A stretch of 64,000 nt of DNA, from contig NZ_KQ948658.1 in assembly GCF_001514145.1 (NCBI RefSeq), forward strand, positions 444,668 through 508,667, read 5' to 3'. The number at the start of each line of letters is the position of its first letter. The first letter of the stretch is position 1. The translations under genes and the position numbers were made by a program. Shown in pieces: positions 34,711 through 44,338 of this stretch. This DNA is from Streptomyces canus. GTDB lineage: Bacteria > Actinomycetota > Actinomycetes > Streptomycetales > Streptomycetaceae. Below the pieces are notes generated by a model. The model saw only the letters and a list, made by a program, of their open reading frames with translations, was not told the DNA's origin and did no database searches.

Positions 34711-36618
34711 GTGGCAGGACGGATCAACGACGAGGACGTGAAGGCGGTACGGGACGCGGTCCCGATCGACGCCGTGGTGTCCGAGTACCTCCAGCTGCGC
34801 AACGCGGGCGGTGGCAACCTCAAGGGCCTGTGCCCCTTCCATGACGAGAAGTCGCCGTCCTTCCAGGTCAGTCCGAGCAAGGGGCTCTTCCACTGCTTCG
34901 GCTGCCAGGAGGGCGGCGACACCATCACGTTCGTGATGAAGGTCGACCACCTCTCCTTCTCCGAGGCGGTCGAGCGCCTGGCAGGCCAGGCCGGCATCAC
35001 CCTGCGGTACGAGGAGGGTGGCTACAACCCCTCCCACCAGCGCGGCGAGCGCATCCGCCTGGTCGAGGCCCACAAGATCGCCGCCGACTGGTACATGGAG
35101 CAGCTGGCCACCAGTCCGGAGGCCGACACCGGCCGCCAGTTCCTCGCCGAGCGCGGCTTCGACCAGGCCGCTGCCGCGCACTTCTCCGTCGGCTACAGCC
35201 CCCAGGGCTGGGACCACCTCACCCGCTTCCTGCGCGGCAAGGGCTTCACCGACAAGGAGCTCCTGCTCTCCGGTCTCTCCCAGGAGGGCCGCCGCGGTCC
35301 CATCGACCGCTTCCGCGGCCGGCTGATGTGGCCCATCCGCGACATCGGTGGAGACGTCGTCGGCTTCGGCGCGCGCAAGCTCTACGAGGCGGACAACGGC
35401 CCGAAGTACCTCAACACGCCCGACACGGCGATCTACAAGAAGTCCCAGGTCCTCTACGGCATCGACCTCGCGAAGAAGGACATCGCCAAGGTGTCCCGCG
35501 CGGTCGTCGTCGAGGGCTACACGGACGTCATGGCGTGCCACCTCGCCGGCGTGACGACCGCGATCGCGACCTGCGGCACGGCCTTCGGCGGCGACCACAT
35601 CAAGATCCTGCGCCGGCTGCTGATGGACAACGGCTCGGCCCGCGTGATCTTCACCTTCGACGGCGACGCGGCCGGCCAGAAGGCGGCCCTGCGCGCCTTC
35701 GAGGACGACCAGAAGTTCGCCGCCGAGACCTACATCGCGATCGCCCCCGACGGCATGGACCCCTGCGAGCTGCGCCTCGCCAAGGGCGACGAGGCAGTCG
35801 CCGACCTGGCCGAACCCCGCACCCCGCTCTTCGAGTTCGCGCTGCGCCAGATCGTCGTCCGCTACGACCTCGACACCCCCGCCGGCCGCGCCGCGGCCCT
35901 CGACGAGGCCGCCCCGATCGTCGCCCGCATCAAGAACAGCGGCGCCCAGCACGAGGTCGCCGTCCAGCTCGCCGGCATGCTCGGCATCCTCGACACCCAG
36001 TTCGTGGTCAAGAGGGTGGCCCAGCTGGCCCGTTGGTCCCGCGACCGCGGCGGCAGGGGCCCGGCCCCGTCGGGGCGCGGCCCGCAGCAGCCGTCGTACG
36101 ACGGAGCCCACCGCCCCGCCGTCTCCGGCCCCGCCCTCACTCTGCGCAACCCCGTCTACGCCACCGAGCGCGAGCTGCTCAAGCTCGCCCTGCAGCGCCC
36201 CGAGCTGGTCTCCCCGGCCTTCGACGCGTACGGCATCGACGAGTTCACCGCCCCGCCCTACGCCGCCGTACGCCAGGCCATCATGGACGCGGGCGGCGCG
36301 GAGTACGGCGTCCAGGACTCCCAGGACTACCTCGTCCGGGTCCGCGAGGCCGCCCCCGACGACGCGGTCCGCGCCATGGTCACGGAGCTGGCCGTCGAGG
36401 CGATCATGCGCAAGACGGTCGACGAGAACTACGCGGGCGACCAGCTTGTCACCGTCCGCCGCCGCGCCGTCGACCGCCGTATCCAGGAGATCCAGGGCAC
36501 CCTGATCCGCCTCGGCTCCGGCGGCGACCCGGCCCACCTGGCCGCCGTACAGAACGAGGTGTGGGTCCTCCAGCAGTACGGCCAGGCACTGCGGGAGCAG
36601 GGCGCGGCCGCTCTCTAG
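34711..36618 (+). CDS. dnaG: DNA primase
   Basis: 635 residues from a GTG start. CHC2 zinc finger: Cys41, His44, Cys62, Cys65 (CPFH ... HCFGC). RNA-polymerase core with the TOPRIM fold: VVVEGYTDVMA (about 264) with the catalytic Glu and FTFDGDAAGQKAA (about 313) with the acidic pair. A C-terminal helicase-binding domain (about 475-635) follows a Gly/Pro-rich linker (GRGPAPSGRGPQQPS). It makes RNA primers at the replication fork. It precedes the sigma factor gene, echoing the rpsU-dnaG-rpoD type of grouping without rpsU. Confidence 0.97.
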   Translation: MAGRINDEDVKAVRDAVPIDAVVSEYLQLRNAGGGNLKGLCPFHDEKSPSFQVSPSKGLFHCFGCQEGGDTITFVMKVDHLSFSEAVERLAGQAGITLRYEEGGYNPSHQRGERIRLVEAHKIAADWYMEQLATSPEADTGRQFLAERGFDQAAAAHFSVGYSPQGWDHLTRFLRGKGFTDKELLLSGLSQEGRRGPIDRFRGRLMWPIRDIGGDVVGFGARKLYEADNGPKYLNTPDTAIYKKSQVLYGIDLAKKDIAKVSRAVVVEGYTDVMACHLAGVTTAIATCGTAFGGDHIKILRRLLMDNGSARVIFTFDGDAAGQKAALRAFEDDQKFAAETYIAIAPDGMDPCELRLAKGDEAVADLAEPRTPLFEFALRQIVVRYDLDTPAGRAAALDEAAPIVARIKNSGAQHEVAVQLAGMLGILDTQFVVKRVAQLARWSRDRGGRGPAPSGRGPQQPSYDGAHRPAVSGPALTLRNPVYATERELLKLALQRPELVSPAFDAYGIDEFTAPPYAAVRQAIMDAGGAEYGVQDSQDYLVRVREAAPDDAVRAMVTELAVEAIMRKTVDENYAGDQLVTVRRRAVDRRIQEIQGTLIRLGSGGDPAHLAAVQNEVWVLQQYGQALREQGAAAL

Positions 36619-36929
36619 CGCCGGTTCCCGTACGCCTTTCAAGTGGTTTGGGGGCCGTCGGTCCGCCTACTCGTAAGGCAAAGTAACCAGGCGGTCACGG
36701 ACCGGACTCAAAAAGTCCCCGCACGCCCCTCGTGGCGGCGATGTGTCGTACTCCACACTGGGTTCCGGTGCCTGAGTCCTCGGAGCGCGGCCGATCCGTC
36801 CCCAGCGGGTCCCATACCCCCGCGGTTCCGCTCATCGCGTACGGGACGGACAGCGGCGAGGCCGCCGACTCCGCCCCCGAAGTACCGCTGCCGCACTCCT
36901 TGGCAGCGATCATCCTGGAGGTCGCCCCC

Positions 36930-38057
36930 GTGCAGACCCAGACCCTGACACAGACCGAGAACGGTACGGACGACACGACAGAGCAGGACGCCGAGACCGA
37001 CGTACTCGTCGCGGTGCCCCCGCAGAGCCGTGTCGCGCACCACCCCGAGGCGGAGCCGGACACCCCGCCCGCGGAAGCCCTCGAGAGCGTGGAGACCGAG
37101 CCGGTCGAACCGCCCGAGCCGCCCCGCGGCCGCGTCGACACCGGCGGCCCGTCCTCGGACCTGTTCCGCCAGTACCTGCGGGAGATCGGCCGTATCCCGC
37201 TGCTCACCGCGGCCGAGGAGGTCGACCTCGCCCGCCGGGTCGAGGCCGGCCTGTTCGCCGAGGAGAAACTGAGCAACGCCCCTGACCTGGACAGCCAGTT
37301 GGCGCTCGACCTGGACCGCCTGGTCGTGCTGGGCCGCATGGCCAAGCGCCGCCTCATCGAGGCGAACCTGCGTCTCGTCGTGTCCGTCGCGAAACGGTAC
37401 GTCGGCCGCGGCCTGACCATGCTCGACCTGGTCCAGGAAGGAAACCTCGGCCTGATCCGGGCGGTCGAGAAGTTCGACTACGCCCGCGGCTACAAGTTCT
37501 CCACCTATGCCACCTGGTGGATCCGCCAGGCCATGTCCCGGGCCCTCGCCGACCAGGCCCGGACGATCCGAGTCCCGGTCCACGTCGTCGAGTTGATCAA
37601 CCGGGTCGTCCGCGTCCAACGCCGCATGCTCCAGGAACGCGGCTACGAACCGACCCCGGAAGAGGTCGCCGCTCACCTCGACCTCGCCCCCGAGCGCGTC
37701 AGCGAGGTCCTGCGCCTGGCCCAGGAACCGGTGTCGTTGCACGCGCCGGTCGGCGAGGAGGACGACGTGGCCCTCGGCGACCTCATCGAGGACGGCGACG
37801 CCGCCTCGCCGGTCGAGTCGGCGGCGTTCCTGCTCCTCAGGGAGCACTTGGAGGCGGTGCTGTCGACCCTGGGCGAACGCGAGCGCAAGGTCGTCCAGCT
37901 CCGGTACGGCCTGGCCGACGGCCGCGCCCGCACACTGGAGGAGATCGGCCGCATCTTCGGAGTGACCCGGGAGCGGATACGGCAGATCGAGTCGAAGACT
38001 CTGAACAAGCTGCGGGATCACGCTTTTGCGGATCAGCTGAGGGGCTATCTGGATTGA
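36930..38057 (+). CDS. hrdA: Principal-type RNA polymerase sigma factor, HrdA-like
   Basis: 375 residues from the GTG at 36930, chosen because ggagg lies eight bases before it. The frame is open and codon-biased back to a GTG at 36768 (429 residues), so a longer form is possible. An acidic Pro/Glu-rich N-terminus is followed by region 1.2 ([26 protein letters not shown]), region 2 ([50 protein letters not shown]), region 3 and region 4 ([19 protein letters not shown]). The length and short region 1 fit a non-essential group 2 factor such as HrdA rather than HrdB. Its place after dnaG fits the hrdA locus as remembered. Confidence 0.9.
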   Translation: MQTQTLTQTENGTDDTTEQDAETDVLVAVPPQSRVAHHPEAEPDTPPAEALESVETEPVEPPEPPRGRVDTGGPSSDLFRQYLREIGRIPLLTAAEEVDLARRVEAGLFAEEKLSNAPDLDSQLALDLDRLVVLGRMAKRRLIEANLRLVVSVAKRYVGRGLTMLDLVQEGNLGLIRAVEKFDYARGYKFSTYATWWIRQAMSRALADQARTIRVPVHVVELINRVVRVQRRMLQERGYEPTPEEVAAHLDLAPERVSEVLRLAQEPVSLHAPVGEEDDVALGDLIEDGDAASPVESAAFLLLREHLEAVLSTLGERERKVVQLRYGLADGRARTLEEIGRIFGVTRERIRQIESKTLNKLRDHAFADQLRGYLD

Positions 38058-38061
38058 CGCC

Positions 38062-38085
38062 GGGTGCGGGTGCGGGTGCGGGTGC
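38062..38085 (+). repeat. Four tandem gggtgc hexamers
   Basis: Four perfect copies of gggtgc follow the sigma-factor stop by 5 bp and lead into the terminator. It looks like a simple-sequence tract subject to slippage. Confidence 0.7.
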
Positions 38086-38087
38086 GT

Positions 38088-38137
38088 GGGGGGCTGGTCG
38101 CGCAGTTCCCCGCGCCCCTGGGTGGGTCCAGCCCCCC
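38088..38137. terminator. Large bidirectional terminator containing a common Streptomyces intergenic repeat
   Basis: GGGGGGCTGG (38088-38097) pairs with CCAGCCCCCC (38128-38137). Inside is tcgcgcagttccccgcgccc, a sequence found in very many Streptomyces intergenic regions as I remember it, with its own CGCG stem. It separates the convergent sigma factor (stop 38057) and ABC transporter (stop 38144). Confidence 0.8.
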
Positions 38138-38143
38138 CGGTGA

Positions 38144-40072
38144 TCAGTCCACCTCGGCCACCGCCTGCGCGAACTGTGCCTTGTACAGCCGCGCGTACGC
38201 TCCGTCCGCGGTCAACAGGTCCGTGTGCGTGCCCTGTTCGACGATCGAGCCGTTCTCCATCACCAGGATGGTGTCGGCGTCGCGGATGGTCGACAGACGG
38301 TGCGCGATCACGAACGACGTGCGGCCGTGGGCCAGTTTGGCCATCGCCTTCTGGATCAGGACCTCCGTGCGGGTGTCCACCGAGGACGTCGCCTCGTCCA
38401 GCACCAGGATCACCGGGTCCGACAGGAACGCCCGGGCGATGGTGATGAGCTGCTTCTCACCCGCGCTCACCCCGCTGCCCTCGTCGTCGATCACGGTGTC
38501 GTAGCCGTCGGGGAGGGTCCGGATGAACCGGTCCGCGTGGGCCGCCCGGGCCGCCTCCTCGATCTCGCCCGGAGTGACCTCCCGCGAGGCGCCGTACGCG
38601 ATGTTCTCCGCGATCGTGCCCCCGAACAGCCAGGTGTCCTGGAGCACCATCCCGATCCCGGCGCGCAGGTCGTCCCGGGACATGCGGGCGATGTCCACGC
38701 CGTCGAGGGTGATCCGGCCGCCCGAGACGTCGTAGAACCGCATGAGGAGGTTGACCAGGGTGGTCTTGCCCGCACCCGTAGGGCCGACGATCGCGACCGT
38801 GTGTCCTGGTTCGACCTTGAGCGAGAGGTCCTCGATGAGCGGCTTCTCGGGGTCGTAGCGGAAGGAGACATGCTCCAGAGCGACCCGCCCGCGCAGTTCC
38901 TCGGGCTTCGCGCTCGACACCGGGTCCGCCTCCTGCTCCTCCGCGTCCAGGAGTTCGAAGATCCGCTCGGCCGAGGCGACACCCGACTGCACGAGGTTCG
39001 CCATCGACGCGACCTGCGTGAGCGGCATCGAGAACTGCCGGGAGTACTGGATGAAGGCCTGCACGTCACCGATGGACAGCGAGCCGGACGCGACCCGCAG
39101 CCCGCCCACGACCGCCACCAGCACGTAGTTGATGTTCGAGACGAACATCATCAGCGGCTGCATGACCCCGCTGTTGAACTGCGCCTTGAACCCGGCCTCG
39201 TACAGCGCCTCGTTCTGCTCGGCGAACTGCGCGGCCGACTCGTCCTGGCGGCCGAACACCTTCACCAGGTTGTGCCCGGTGTACATCTCCTCGATGTGGG
39301 CGTTGAGCTTGCCCGTGGTGCGCCACTGCTGCACGAAGTGCGGCTGCGAACGCTTGCCCACGCGCGTGGCGACCACGAACGACAGCGGCACGGTGACCAG
39401 CGCGACCAGGGCCAGCAGCCAGGACACCCAGAACATCATCGCGAGCACACCGATGATGGTGAGCAGCGAGTTGATGAGCTGGCCCATCGACTGCTGGAGG
39501 GTCTGCCCGATGTTGTCGATGTCGTTCGTCGCCCGGGACAGGACCTCACCGCGCTGGCGCTTGTCGAAGTACGACAGAGGCAGCCGCGACAGCTTCGTCT
39601 GCACGTCCTCGCGCATCCGGAACATCGTGCGGTTGACGGTCCGGTTGACCAGCCGAGTCGCCACCGCCATCAGCAGCCCCGCGACGAGGAACACCCCGAC
39701 CGCGAACAGCAGCACATGTCCTACGGCGGTGAAGTCGATGCCCTCGCCGGGCGTGAAGTCGGTGCTGCGGAGCATGTCGGCGACCTGACCGTCGCCGCGT
39801 TCCCGCATCGACGCGAGGACCTCCTCCTTGCTGGCGCCGGAGGGCATCTGCCGTCCGATGATGCCCGCGAAGACCAGGTCGGTGGCCTGGCCGAGGATCT
39901 TCGGCCCGACCACGTTGAGGCCGACGCTCAGCACGACGCAGAACAGCATCGCGTAGAGGGTCAGCCGCTCCGGCTTGAACTGGGCGAGCAGCCGCCTGCC
40001 CGACACCTTGAAGTCGATCGACCGGTTCTCGGGACCGGTGCCGGCCATCATGCGCCCCATGGGCCCGGCCAT
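38144..40072 (-). CDS. ABC exporter half-transporter (second subunit of heterodimer)
   Basis: 642 residues from the ATG at 40072, which overlaps the stop of the upstream ABC gene (ATGA). Longer in-frame readings would run inside that gene. A six-helix type IV exporter membrane domain (about 35-380, with an extracytoplasmic insert around 75-120) precedes the ATPase domain: Walker A GPTGAGKTT, signature VSAGEKQ in place of LSGGQ, Walker B VILVLDEATSS with the catalytic Glu kept, and H-loop IAHRLST. With the upstream subunit it forms a heterodimer with one consensus and one degenerate ATP site. The substrate is unknown; lipids or drugs are typical. Confidence 0.93.
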   Translation of the reverse strand: MAGPMGRMMAGTGPENRSIDFKVSGRRLLAQFKPERLTLYAMLFCVVLSVGLNVVGPKILGQATDLVFAGIIGRQMPSGASKEEVLASMRERGDGQVADMLRSTDFTPGEGIDFTAVGHVLLFAVGVFLVAGLLMAVATRLVNRTVNRTMFRMREDVQTKLSRLPLSYFDKRQRGEVLSRATNDIDNIGQTLQQSMGQLINSLLTIIGVLAMMFWVSWLLALVALVTVPLSFVVATRVGKRSQPHFVQQWRTTGKLNAHIEEMYTGHNLVKVFGRQDESAAQFAEQNEALYEAGFKAQFNSGVMQPLMMFVSNINYVLVAVVGGLRVASGSLSIGDVQAFIQYSRQFSMPLTQVASMANLVQSGVASAERIFELLDAEEQEADPVSSAKPEELRGRVALEHVSFRYDPEKPLIEDLSLKVEPGHTVAIVGPTGAGKTTLVNLLMRFYDVSGGRITLDGVDIARMSRDDLRAGIGMVLQDTWLFGGTIAENIAYGASREVTPGEIEEAARAAHADRFIRTLPDGYDTVIDDEGSGVSAGEKQLITIARAFLSDPVILVLDEATSSVDTRTEVLIQKAMAKLAHGRTSFVIAHRLSTIRDADTILVMENGSIVEQGTHTDLLTADGAYARLYKAQFAQAVAEVD

Positions 40073-41805
40073 CAGGCAGCCTCCGCTTCCGTGAGCTGGG
40101 AGAGCACGATCTCCCGGTAGGTCTCGTTGTCCGCCATCAGCTCGCGGTGGGTGCCGGTGCCGACGACCCGGCCCTCGTCGAGGACGACGATCCGGTCGGC
40201 GTCGCGGATGGTGGCCACCCGCTGGGCGACGATCACGACGGTCGCCTCCGAGGTCTCCTCGGCGAGCGCCGCACGAAGGGCCGCGTCGGTCGCGTAGTCG
40301 AGGGCGGAGAAGGAGTCGTCGAAGAGGTAGATCTCCGGTCGCTGCACGAGCGTGCGCGCGATGGCGAGCCGCTGCCGCTGACCACCGGAGACGTTGGTGC
40401 CGCCCTGCGCGATGGGGGAGTCGAGGCCGTTCTCCAGCCCGGAGACGAAGTCCTTGGCCTGCGCCACCTCCAGCGCGTGCCACAACTCCTCGTCCGTGGC
40501 GTCCGGATTGCCGTAGCGAAGGTTCGTGGCGACCGTGCCCGCGAAGAGGTACGGCTTCTGCGGCACGAGCCCGACGGTCTTGGCCAGCAGCACGGGGTCG
40601 ACCTCGGCGACGGCCACCCCGTCGACGAGTACCTCGCCGTCGGTCGCGTCGAACAGCCGGGGGACGAGCCCGAGCAGCGTGGACTTGCCGCTGCCGGTCG
40701 AGCCGATCACGGCGGTCACCTCGCCGGGCCGGGCCACCAGGTCGATCGCCTTGAGCACCGGCTCCTCGGCGCCCGGGTAGCGGAAGCCCGCGCCCCGGAT
40801 CTCCAGATGCCCGTGCCGCCGCAGCTCGCGGACGGGGGCCGGCGGAGGCACCACGCTGGAGGAGGTGTCGAGGACCTCCTGGACGCGCTCGGCGCACACC
40901 TCCGCGCGCGGCACCATCATGAACATGAAGGTGGCCATCATCACGGACATGACGATCTGCATCAGATAGGCGAGGAACGCGGTCAGATCACCGATCTGCA
41001 TCCCGCCGCTGTCGATCCGGTGGGCACCGAACCACACCACCGCGATGGAGGACAGGTTCACCGTCGTCATGACCACGGGGAACATCAGCGCGAGCAGGTT
41101 GCCGGTCTTGAGGGAGATCTCCGTCAGGTCGCTGTTCGCCTTCCGGAAACGGTCCTCCTCGTACGTGTCGCGCACGAACGCCCGGATGACCCGGTTGCCG
41201 GTGATCTGCTCGCGCAGCACCCGGTTCACCGTGTCGAGACGCACCTGCATGGACCGGAACAGCGGCCGCAGCCGCCGTACGATCAACGTCACACAGATGC
41301 CCAGCGTCGGCACCACGGCCACCAGCACCCCGGACAGCGGCACGTCCAGGCCGAGCGCCAGCACGATGCCGCCCACGCACATGATGGGCGCCGACACCAG
41401 CAGGGTGAACGTCATCAGGGCCAGCATCTGGACCTGCTGAACGTCATTGGTCGTACGGGTGATCAGCGTGGGCGCACCGAACTGGCCGACCTCGCGCGCC
41501 GAGAACGACTGCACCCGGTCGAAGACCGCCGCCCGCAGGTCCCGGCCGAGCGCGGCCGCGGTCCGGGCGCCGTAGAACACGGCCCCGATGTTGCACACCA
41601 CCTGCACCAGCGAGATGCCGATCATCAGGGCGCCGAAGCTCAGGATGTAGCCGGTGTCGCCGTTCACGACACCGTTGTCGATGATGTCCGCGTTCAGCGT
41701 GGGCAGGTAGAGGGTGGCGCAGGTCTGCAGGAACTGCAGCAGCACCAGGATGGTGATGGATTTCTTGTAGGGCCTGAGATAGGTCCGCAGAAGTCGTATG
41801 AGCAC
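40072..41805 (-). CDS. ABC exporter half-transporter (first subunit of heterodimer)
   Basis: 577 residues. A six-helix exporter domain (about 15-310) precedes the ATPase domain with Walker A GSTGSGKST, consensus signature NVSGGQRQRLAIAR, and Walker B IYLFDDSFSALD. Here Asp replaces the catalytic Glu, and the H-loop reads VAQRVAT with Gln for His. So this subunit carries the degenerate Walker B and switch, while its partner carries a degenerate signature. Both faults fall on one composite site, as in TmrAB/LmrCD-type exporters. The two genes are coupled by ATGA. Confidence 0.93.
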   Translation of the reverse strand: MLIRLLRTYLRPYKKSITILVLLQFLQTCATLYLPTLNADIIDNGVVNGDTGYILSFGALMIGISLVQVVCNIGAVFYGARTAAALGRDLRAAVFDRVQSFSAREVGQFGAPTLITRTTNDVQQVQMLALMTFTLLVSAPIMCVGGIVLALGLDVPLSGVLVAVVPTLGICVTLIVRRLRPLFRSMQVRLDTVNRVLREQITGNRVIRAFVRDTYEEDRFRKANSDLTEISLKTGNLLALMFPVVMTTVNLSSIAVVWFGAHRIDSGGMQIGDLTAFLAYLMQIVMSVMMATFMFMMVPRAEVCAERVQEVLDTSSSVVPPPAPVRELRRHGHLEIRGAGFRYPGAEEPVLKAIDLVARPGEVTAVIGSTGSGKSTLLGLVPRLFDATDGEVLVDGVAVAEVDPVLLAKTVGLVPQKPYLFAGTVATNLRYGNPDATDEELWHALEVAQAKDFVSGLENGLDSPIAQGGTNVSGGQRQRLAIARTLVQRPEIYLFDDSFSALDYATDAALRAALAEETSEATVVIVAQRVATIRDADRIVVLDEGRVVGTGTHRELMADNETYREIVLSQLTEAEAA

Positions 41806-41974
41806 GCTACGTCTCTCGGAGTCGGCGACGGGGCGGGTGGTTGCCCCTGGCCCCTATCGTCGAACACCCCACCCGTGTTACCTCAACCGATTAAGCCGAC
41901 AGCAGTGCTTCCTACGGCCTTACGGGTCCTCCCGGGCCGGGACTCCTACCGGACTCTTACGTTCCGCCACTTGC

Positions 41975-43417
41975 CTACCGGAACGCTCCCGGGTAGGTCT
42001 GCTCCCGCACCGACACGTACTGCTGGCGCACCGCCTGCCCCACCGCCAGCTCCTCGCCGGGCTCCAGGACCTGCGCGGCCGGTCCCTGCCACATCGGCGG
42101 GGTGCGCGGATCGAGCGTGCCCTGCGAGACCCCGAGCGCCCAGGCCGCCTGCCGGGCGGCACCGATCGCCGCGTAGTCCGCGGGCTGCGGCACGACGACC
42201 TGCGCGCCGAACAGCGCGGGCGCGGCGGCCTGTACGGCGGACAGCTCGGCGGCCGCCCCCAGCAGGAAGACCCGCCGCACCTCGACACCCCGGCCGCGCA
42301 GCACGTCGAGCGCGTCGGCGAGCCCGCACAGCATGCCCTCGAACGCGGCCCGTGCCAGATGCTCCGGCTTCATCGACTCCCGCCGCAGCCCGCTCAGCGT
42401 CCCCGCGGTGTGCGGCAGGTTCGGCGTCCGCTCACCTTCCAGATAGGGCAGCAGTACGAGGCCGTGGGCGCCCGGTGTCGACTTCATCGCCAGCTCGGAC
42501 AGGCTTTCCAGGTCGTTCAGCCCGAGCATCTCGGCGGCCCCGCGCAGGGTCCGTACGGCGTTCAGGGTGGTGACGACGGGCAGGTGCATGCCGGTCGCGT
42601 CGGCCAGGGAGGTGATCATCCCGCTGTTGTCGACGAGGGCCTCGGGGTGCACGGCCATCACGGACCCGGAGGCGCCCAGCGACACCACGGCGTCGCCGAG
42701 CCCGATCCCGAGGCCGAAGGCGGCGGCCATGGTCTCACCGGTCCCCGCGGAGATCAGCAGCCCCTCCGGGGTCGTACCGGCCGCGTCCGAGGGTCCGATC
42801 ACCTCGGGGAGCATCGCCTGGTGGCCGAGGGCCAGCTCGACGAGGTCGGCGCGGTAGGCGCCGGTGGCCGCGGACCAGTAGCCGGTGCCGGAGGCGCCGC
42901 CGCGGTCGGTGGTCCTTCTGACCGGCCGGCCGAGGAGCTGCCACACCAGCCAGTCGTGCGCCTGGAGGAGCACGGCGGTGCGCAGGGCGGCGTCGGGCTC
43001 GGTCTTGTTCAGCCAGCGCAGCTTGGTGACGGGCTGCGGCGCCTGCGGCACACACCCCACCGCCTGCGCCCACGCCTCGCGCCCGCCGAGCGCGTCGACG
43101 AGGTCGGCCGCGGCGACCTGCGCGCGCTTGTCGCCGCCCACCATGGCGGGACGGACGGTGTTGCCCTGGGCGTCGAGGGGTACGACGGCGTTCTGCTGCG
43201 ACGACACACCGATGGCCTGCACGCCCTCGAGGAGACCGCCGCCGGCGGCTTCACCGAGGGAGAGGAGCCACGCCTGGGGATCGACGTCGGATGCGCGGCC
43301 GCCGCCTTCCACCGGGTGCGCGGCATACCCCTGCTTGAGCACGGCACCGGTGTCTGCGTCGCAGACGACGATGCGAGTGAAATCGGGTGAGCTGTCCAAC
43401 CCGGCGACTATCCCCAT
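41975..43417 (-). CDS. xylB: Xylulokinase (FGGY carbohydrate kinase)
   Basis: 480 residues. The N-terminal ATPase-fold start GIVAGLDSSPDFTRIVVCDADTG has the Asp-Ser phosphate loop. Other landmarks are GVSSQQNAVVPLDAQG, SGTGYWSAATGAY, the second FGGY half VVSLGASGSVMAV and LLPYLEGERTPNLPHTAG. It phosphorylates D-xylulose to xylulose 5-phosphate. It stands alone with no xylose isomerase or xylose transport gene nearby, so the assignment to xylulose rests on family resemblance. The gene ends 170 bp before the divergently oriented start of the ABC operon upstream region; both are on the minus strand. Confidence 0.9.
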   Translation of the reverse strand: MGIVAGLDSSPDFTRIVVCDADTGAVLKQGYAAHPVEGGGRASDVDPQAWLLSLGEAAGGGLLEGVQAIGVSSQQNAVVPLDAQGNTVRPAMVGGDKRAQVAAADLVDALGGREAWAQAVGCVPQAPQPVTKLRWLNKTEPDAALRTAVLLQAHDWLVWQLLGRPVRRTTDRGGASGTGYWSAATGAYRADLVELALGHQAMLPEVIGPSDAAGTTPEGLLISAGTGETMAAAFGLGIGLGDAVVSLGASGSVMAVHPEALVDNSGMITSLADATGMHLPVVTTLNAVRTLRGAAEMLGLNDLESLSELAMKSTPGAHGLVLLPYLEGERTPNLPHTAGTLSGLRRESMKPEHLARAAFEGMLCGLADALDVLRGRGVEVRRVFLLGAAAELSAVQAAAPALFGAQVVVPQPADYAAIGAARQAAWALGVSQGTLDPRTPPMWQGPAAQVLEPGEELAVGQAVRQQYVSVREQTYPGAFR

Positions 43418-43557
43418 GGCGCAAATTCTATGGGCGTAGCGTCGTAACGGCGCGCACGGATGCGCCGACGTGGGACCGCCGGGACCGCTCGCGCCTCATG
43501 GCCGAGCCGCGGACCGGCACGCCCCGCGTCTGCGGGTGGTGTGCGTCACTGTCGGCT

Positions 43558-43863
43558 TCACGTGTTGCTGGTGCCCCAGTCGTCCTCCGGCGCACCGTTC
43601 GTGTTGCGGTCCCGGAGCGAACGCACCCGCTGGGTCACGGACTCCGGCACCCGGTCGCCGACCTTGTCGCTGACCGCGTGGTAGGCCTTGCCGGCGAACT
43701 GGCGGCCCTGCTGGGCCGCCGTCTCCGCGGTGTTGCGGACGGCGGGGTTCTGGGACACCTGGCGGGCGGACTTCTTCAACTGTTCGTAGCGCTCGCGCCC
43801 GGCACGGGTGCCCAGCACGTAACCCAGAGTCAGTCCGACCACGAACGTGAGCTTGTAGCGCAT
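43558..43863 (-). CDS. YtxH-like small membrane-associated protein
   Basis: 101 residues from the ATG at 43863 (AAGGGTGG upstream); a GTG three codons earlier is in frame. One short N-terminal hydrophobic segment, YKLTFVVGLTLGYVLGTRAGRERYEQL, is the YtxH signature. It is followed by an amphipathic, Gln/Ala-rich helix (about 30-75) and a polar tail. The family is small, envelope-associated and linked to general stress in Bacillus. The function here is unknown. Confidence 0.85.
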   Translation of the reverse strand: MRYKLTFVVGLTLGYVLGTRAGRERYEQLKKSARQVSQNPAVRNTAETAAQQGRQFAGKAYHAVSDKVGDRVPESVTQRVRSLRDRNTNGAPEDDWGTSNT

Positions 43864-44018
43864 GGCGGCCACCCTTCTTGTGTAGGTCTCCGGTGCGATG
43901 TCGGTGTCGGAGGAACCGATTGGCGGAGCACCCCCCTGCTTGCGCTAATGTATGTGTCGCAGCGAGCGCCCGCCCCCTGGCGAATACCCAGGGAGGTACG
44001 TTCGATGCAACGAGGCGA

Positions 44019-44091
44019 TCCTCCGTAGCTCAATTGGCAGAGCAGCCGGCTGTTAACCGGCAGGTTACTGGTTCGAGTCCAGTCGGGGGAG
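44019..44091 (+). tRNA. tRNA-Asn (GTT), first copy
   Basis: 73 nt. The acceptor stem is TCCTCCG/CGGGGGA with discriminator G. The D-arm is in AGCTCAATTGGCAGAGCA. The anticodon stem is GCCGG/CCGGC with loop CTGTTAA (anticodon GTT). The T-arm is CTGGTTCGAGTCCAG. CCA is not encoded. An identical body follows only 6 bp later. Confidence 0.97.
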
Positions 44092-44097
44092 CTTCGA

Positions 44098-44170
44098 TCT
44101 TCCGTAGCTCAATTGGCAGAGCAGCCGGCTGTTAACCGGCAGGTTACTGGTTCGAGTCCAGTCGGGAGAG
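44098..44170 (+). tRNA. tRNA-Asn (GTT), second copy
   Basis: 73 nt, identical to the first copy except in the acceptor stem. There TCTTCCG/CGGGAGA replaces TCCTCCG/CGGGGGA: the third pair changed from C-G to T-A on both sides, so pairing is kept. CCA is not encoded. A possible hairpin with a T run (ggaccccgatggggtcctttttc, 44183-44205) lies just downstream and probably terminates the pair. Confidence 0.97.
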
Positions 44171-44182
44171 CAGGAAGAAGGA

Positions 44183-44205
44183 GGACCCCGATGGGGTCCT
44201 TTTTC
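44183..44205 (+). terminator. Rho-independent terminator of the tRNA-Asn pair
   Basis: GGACCCC-ga-tGGGGTCC makes a 7-bp stem with a tiny loop and runs straight into TTTTTC. It lies 12 bp after the second tRNA-Asn. This is a textbook intrinsic terminator. Confidence 0.85.
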
Positions 44206-44338
44206 ATGTCCACCGCAACCGTGCAGGTCACGGCGTAGTCCTCAAGGGCATGCGAAGTCGCCCCTGCGAGGCAGGAGATCGTATGAGCGGCTATGCTGCG
44301 GCAGACGGCGCGCACGCATGTACGCGACACGCCGCTAT

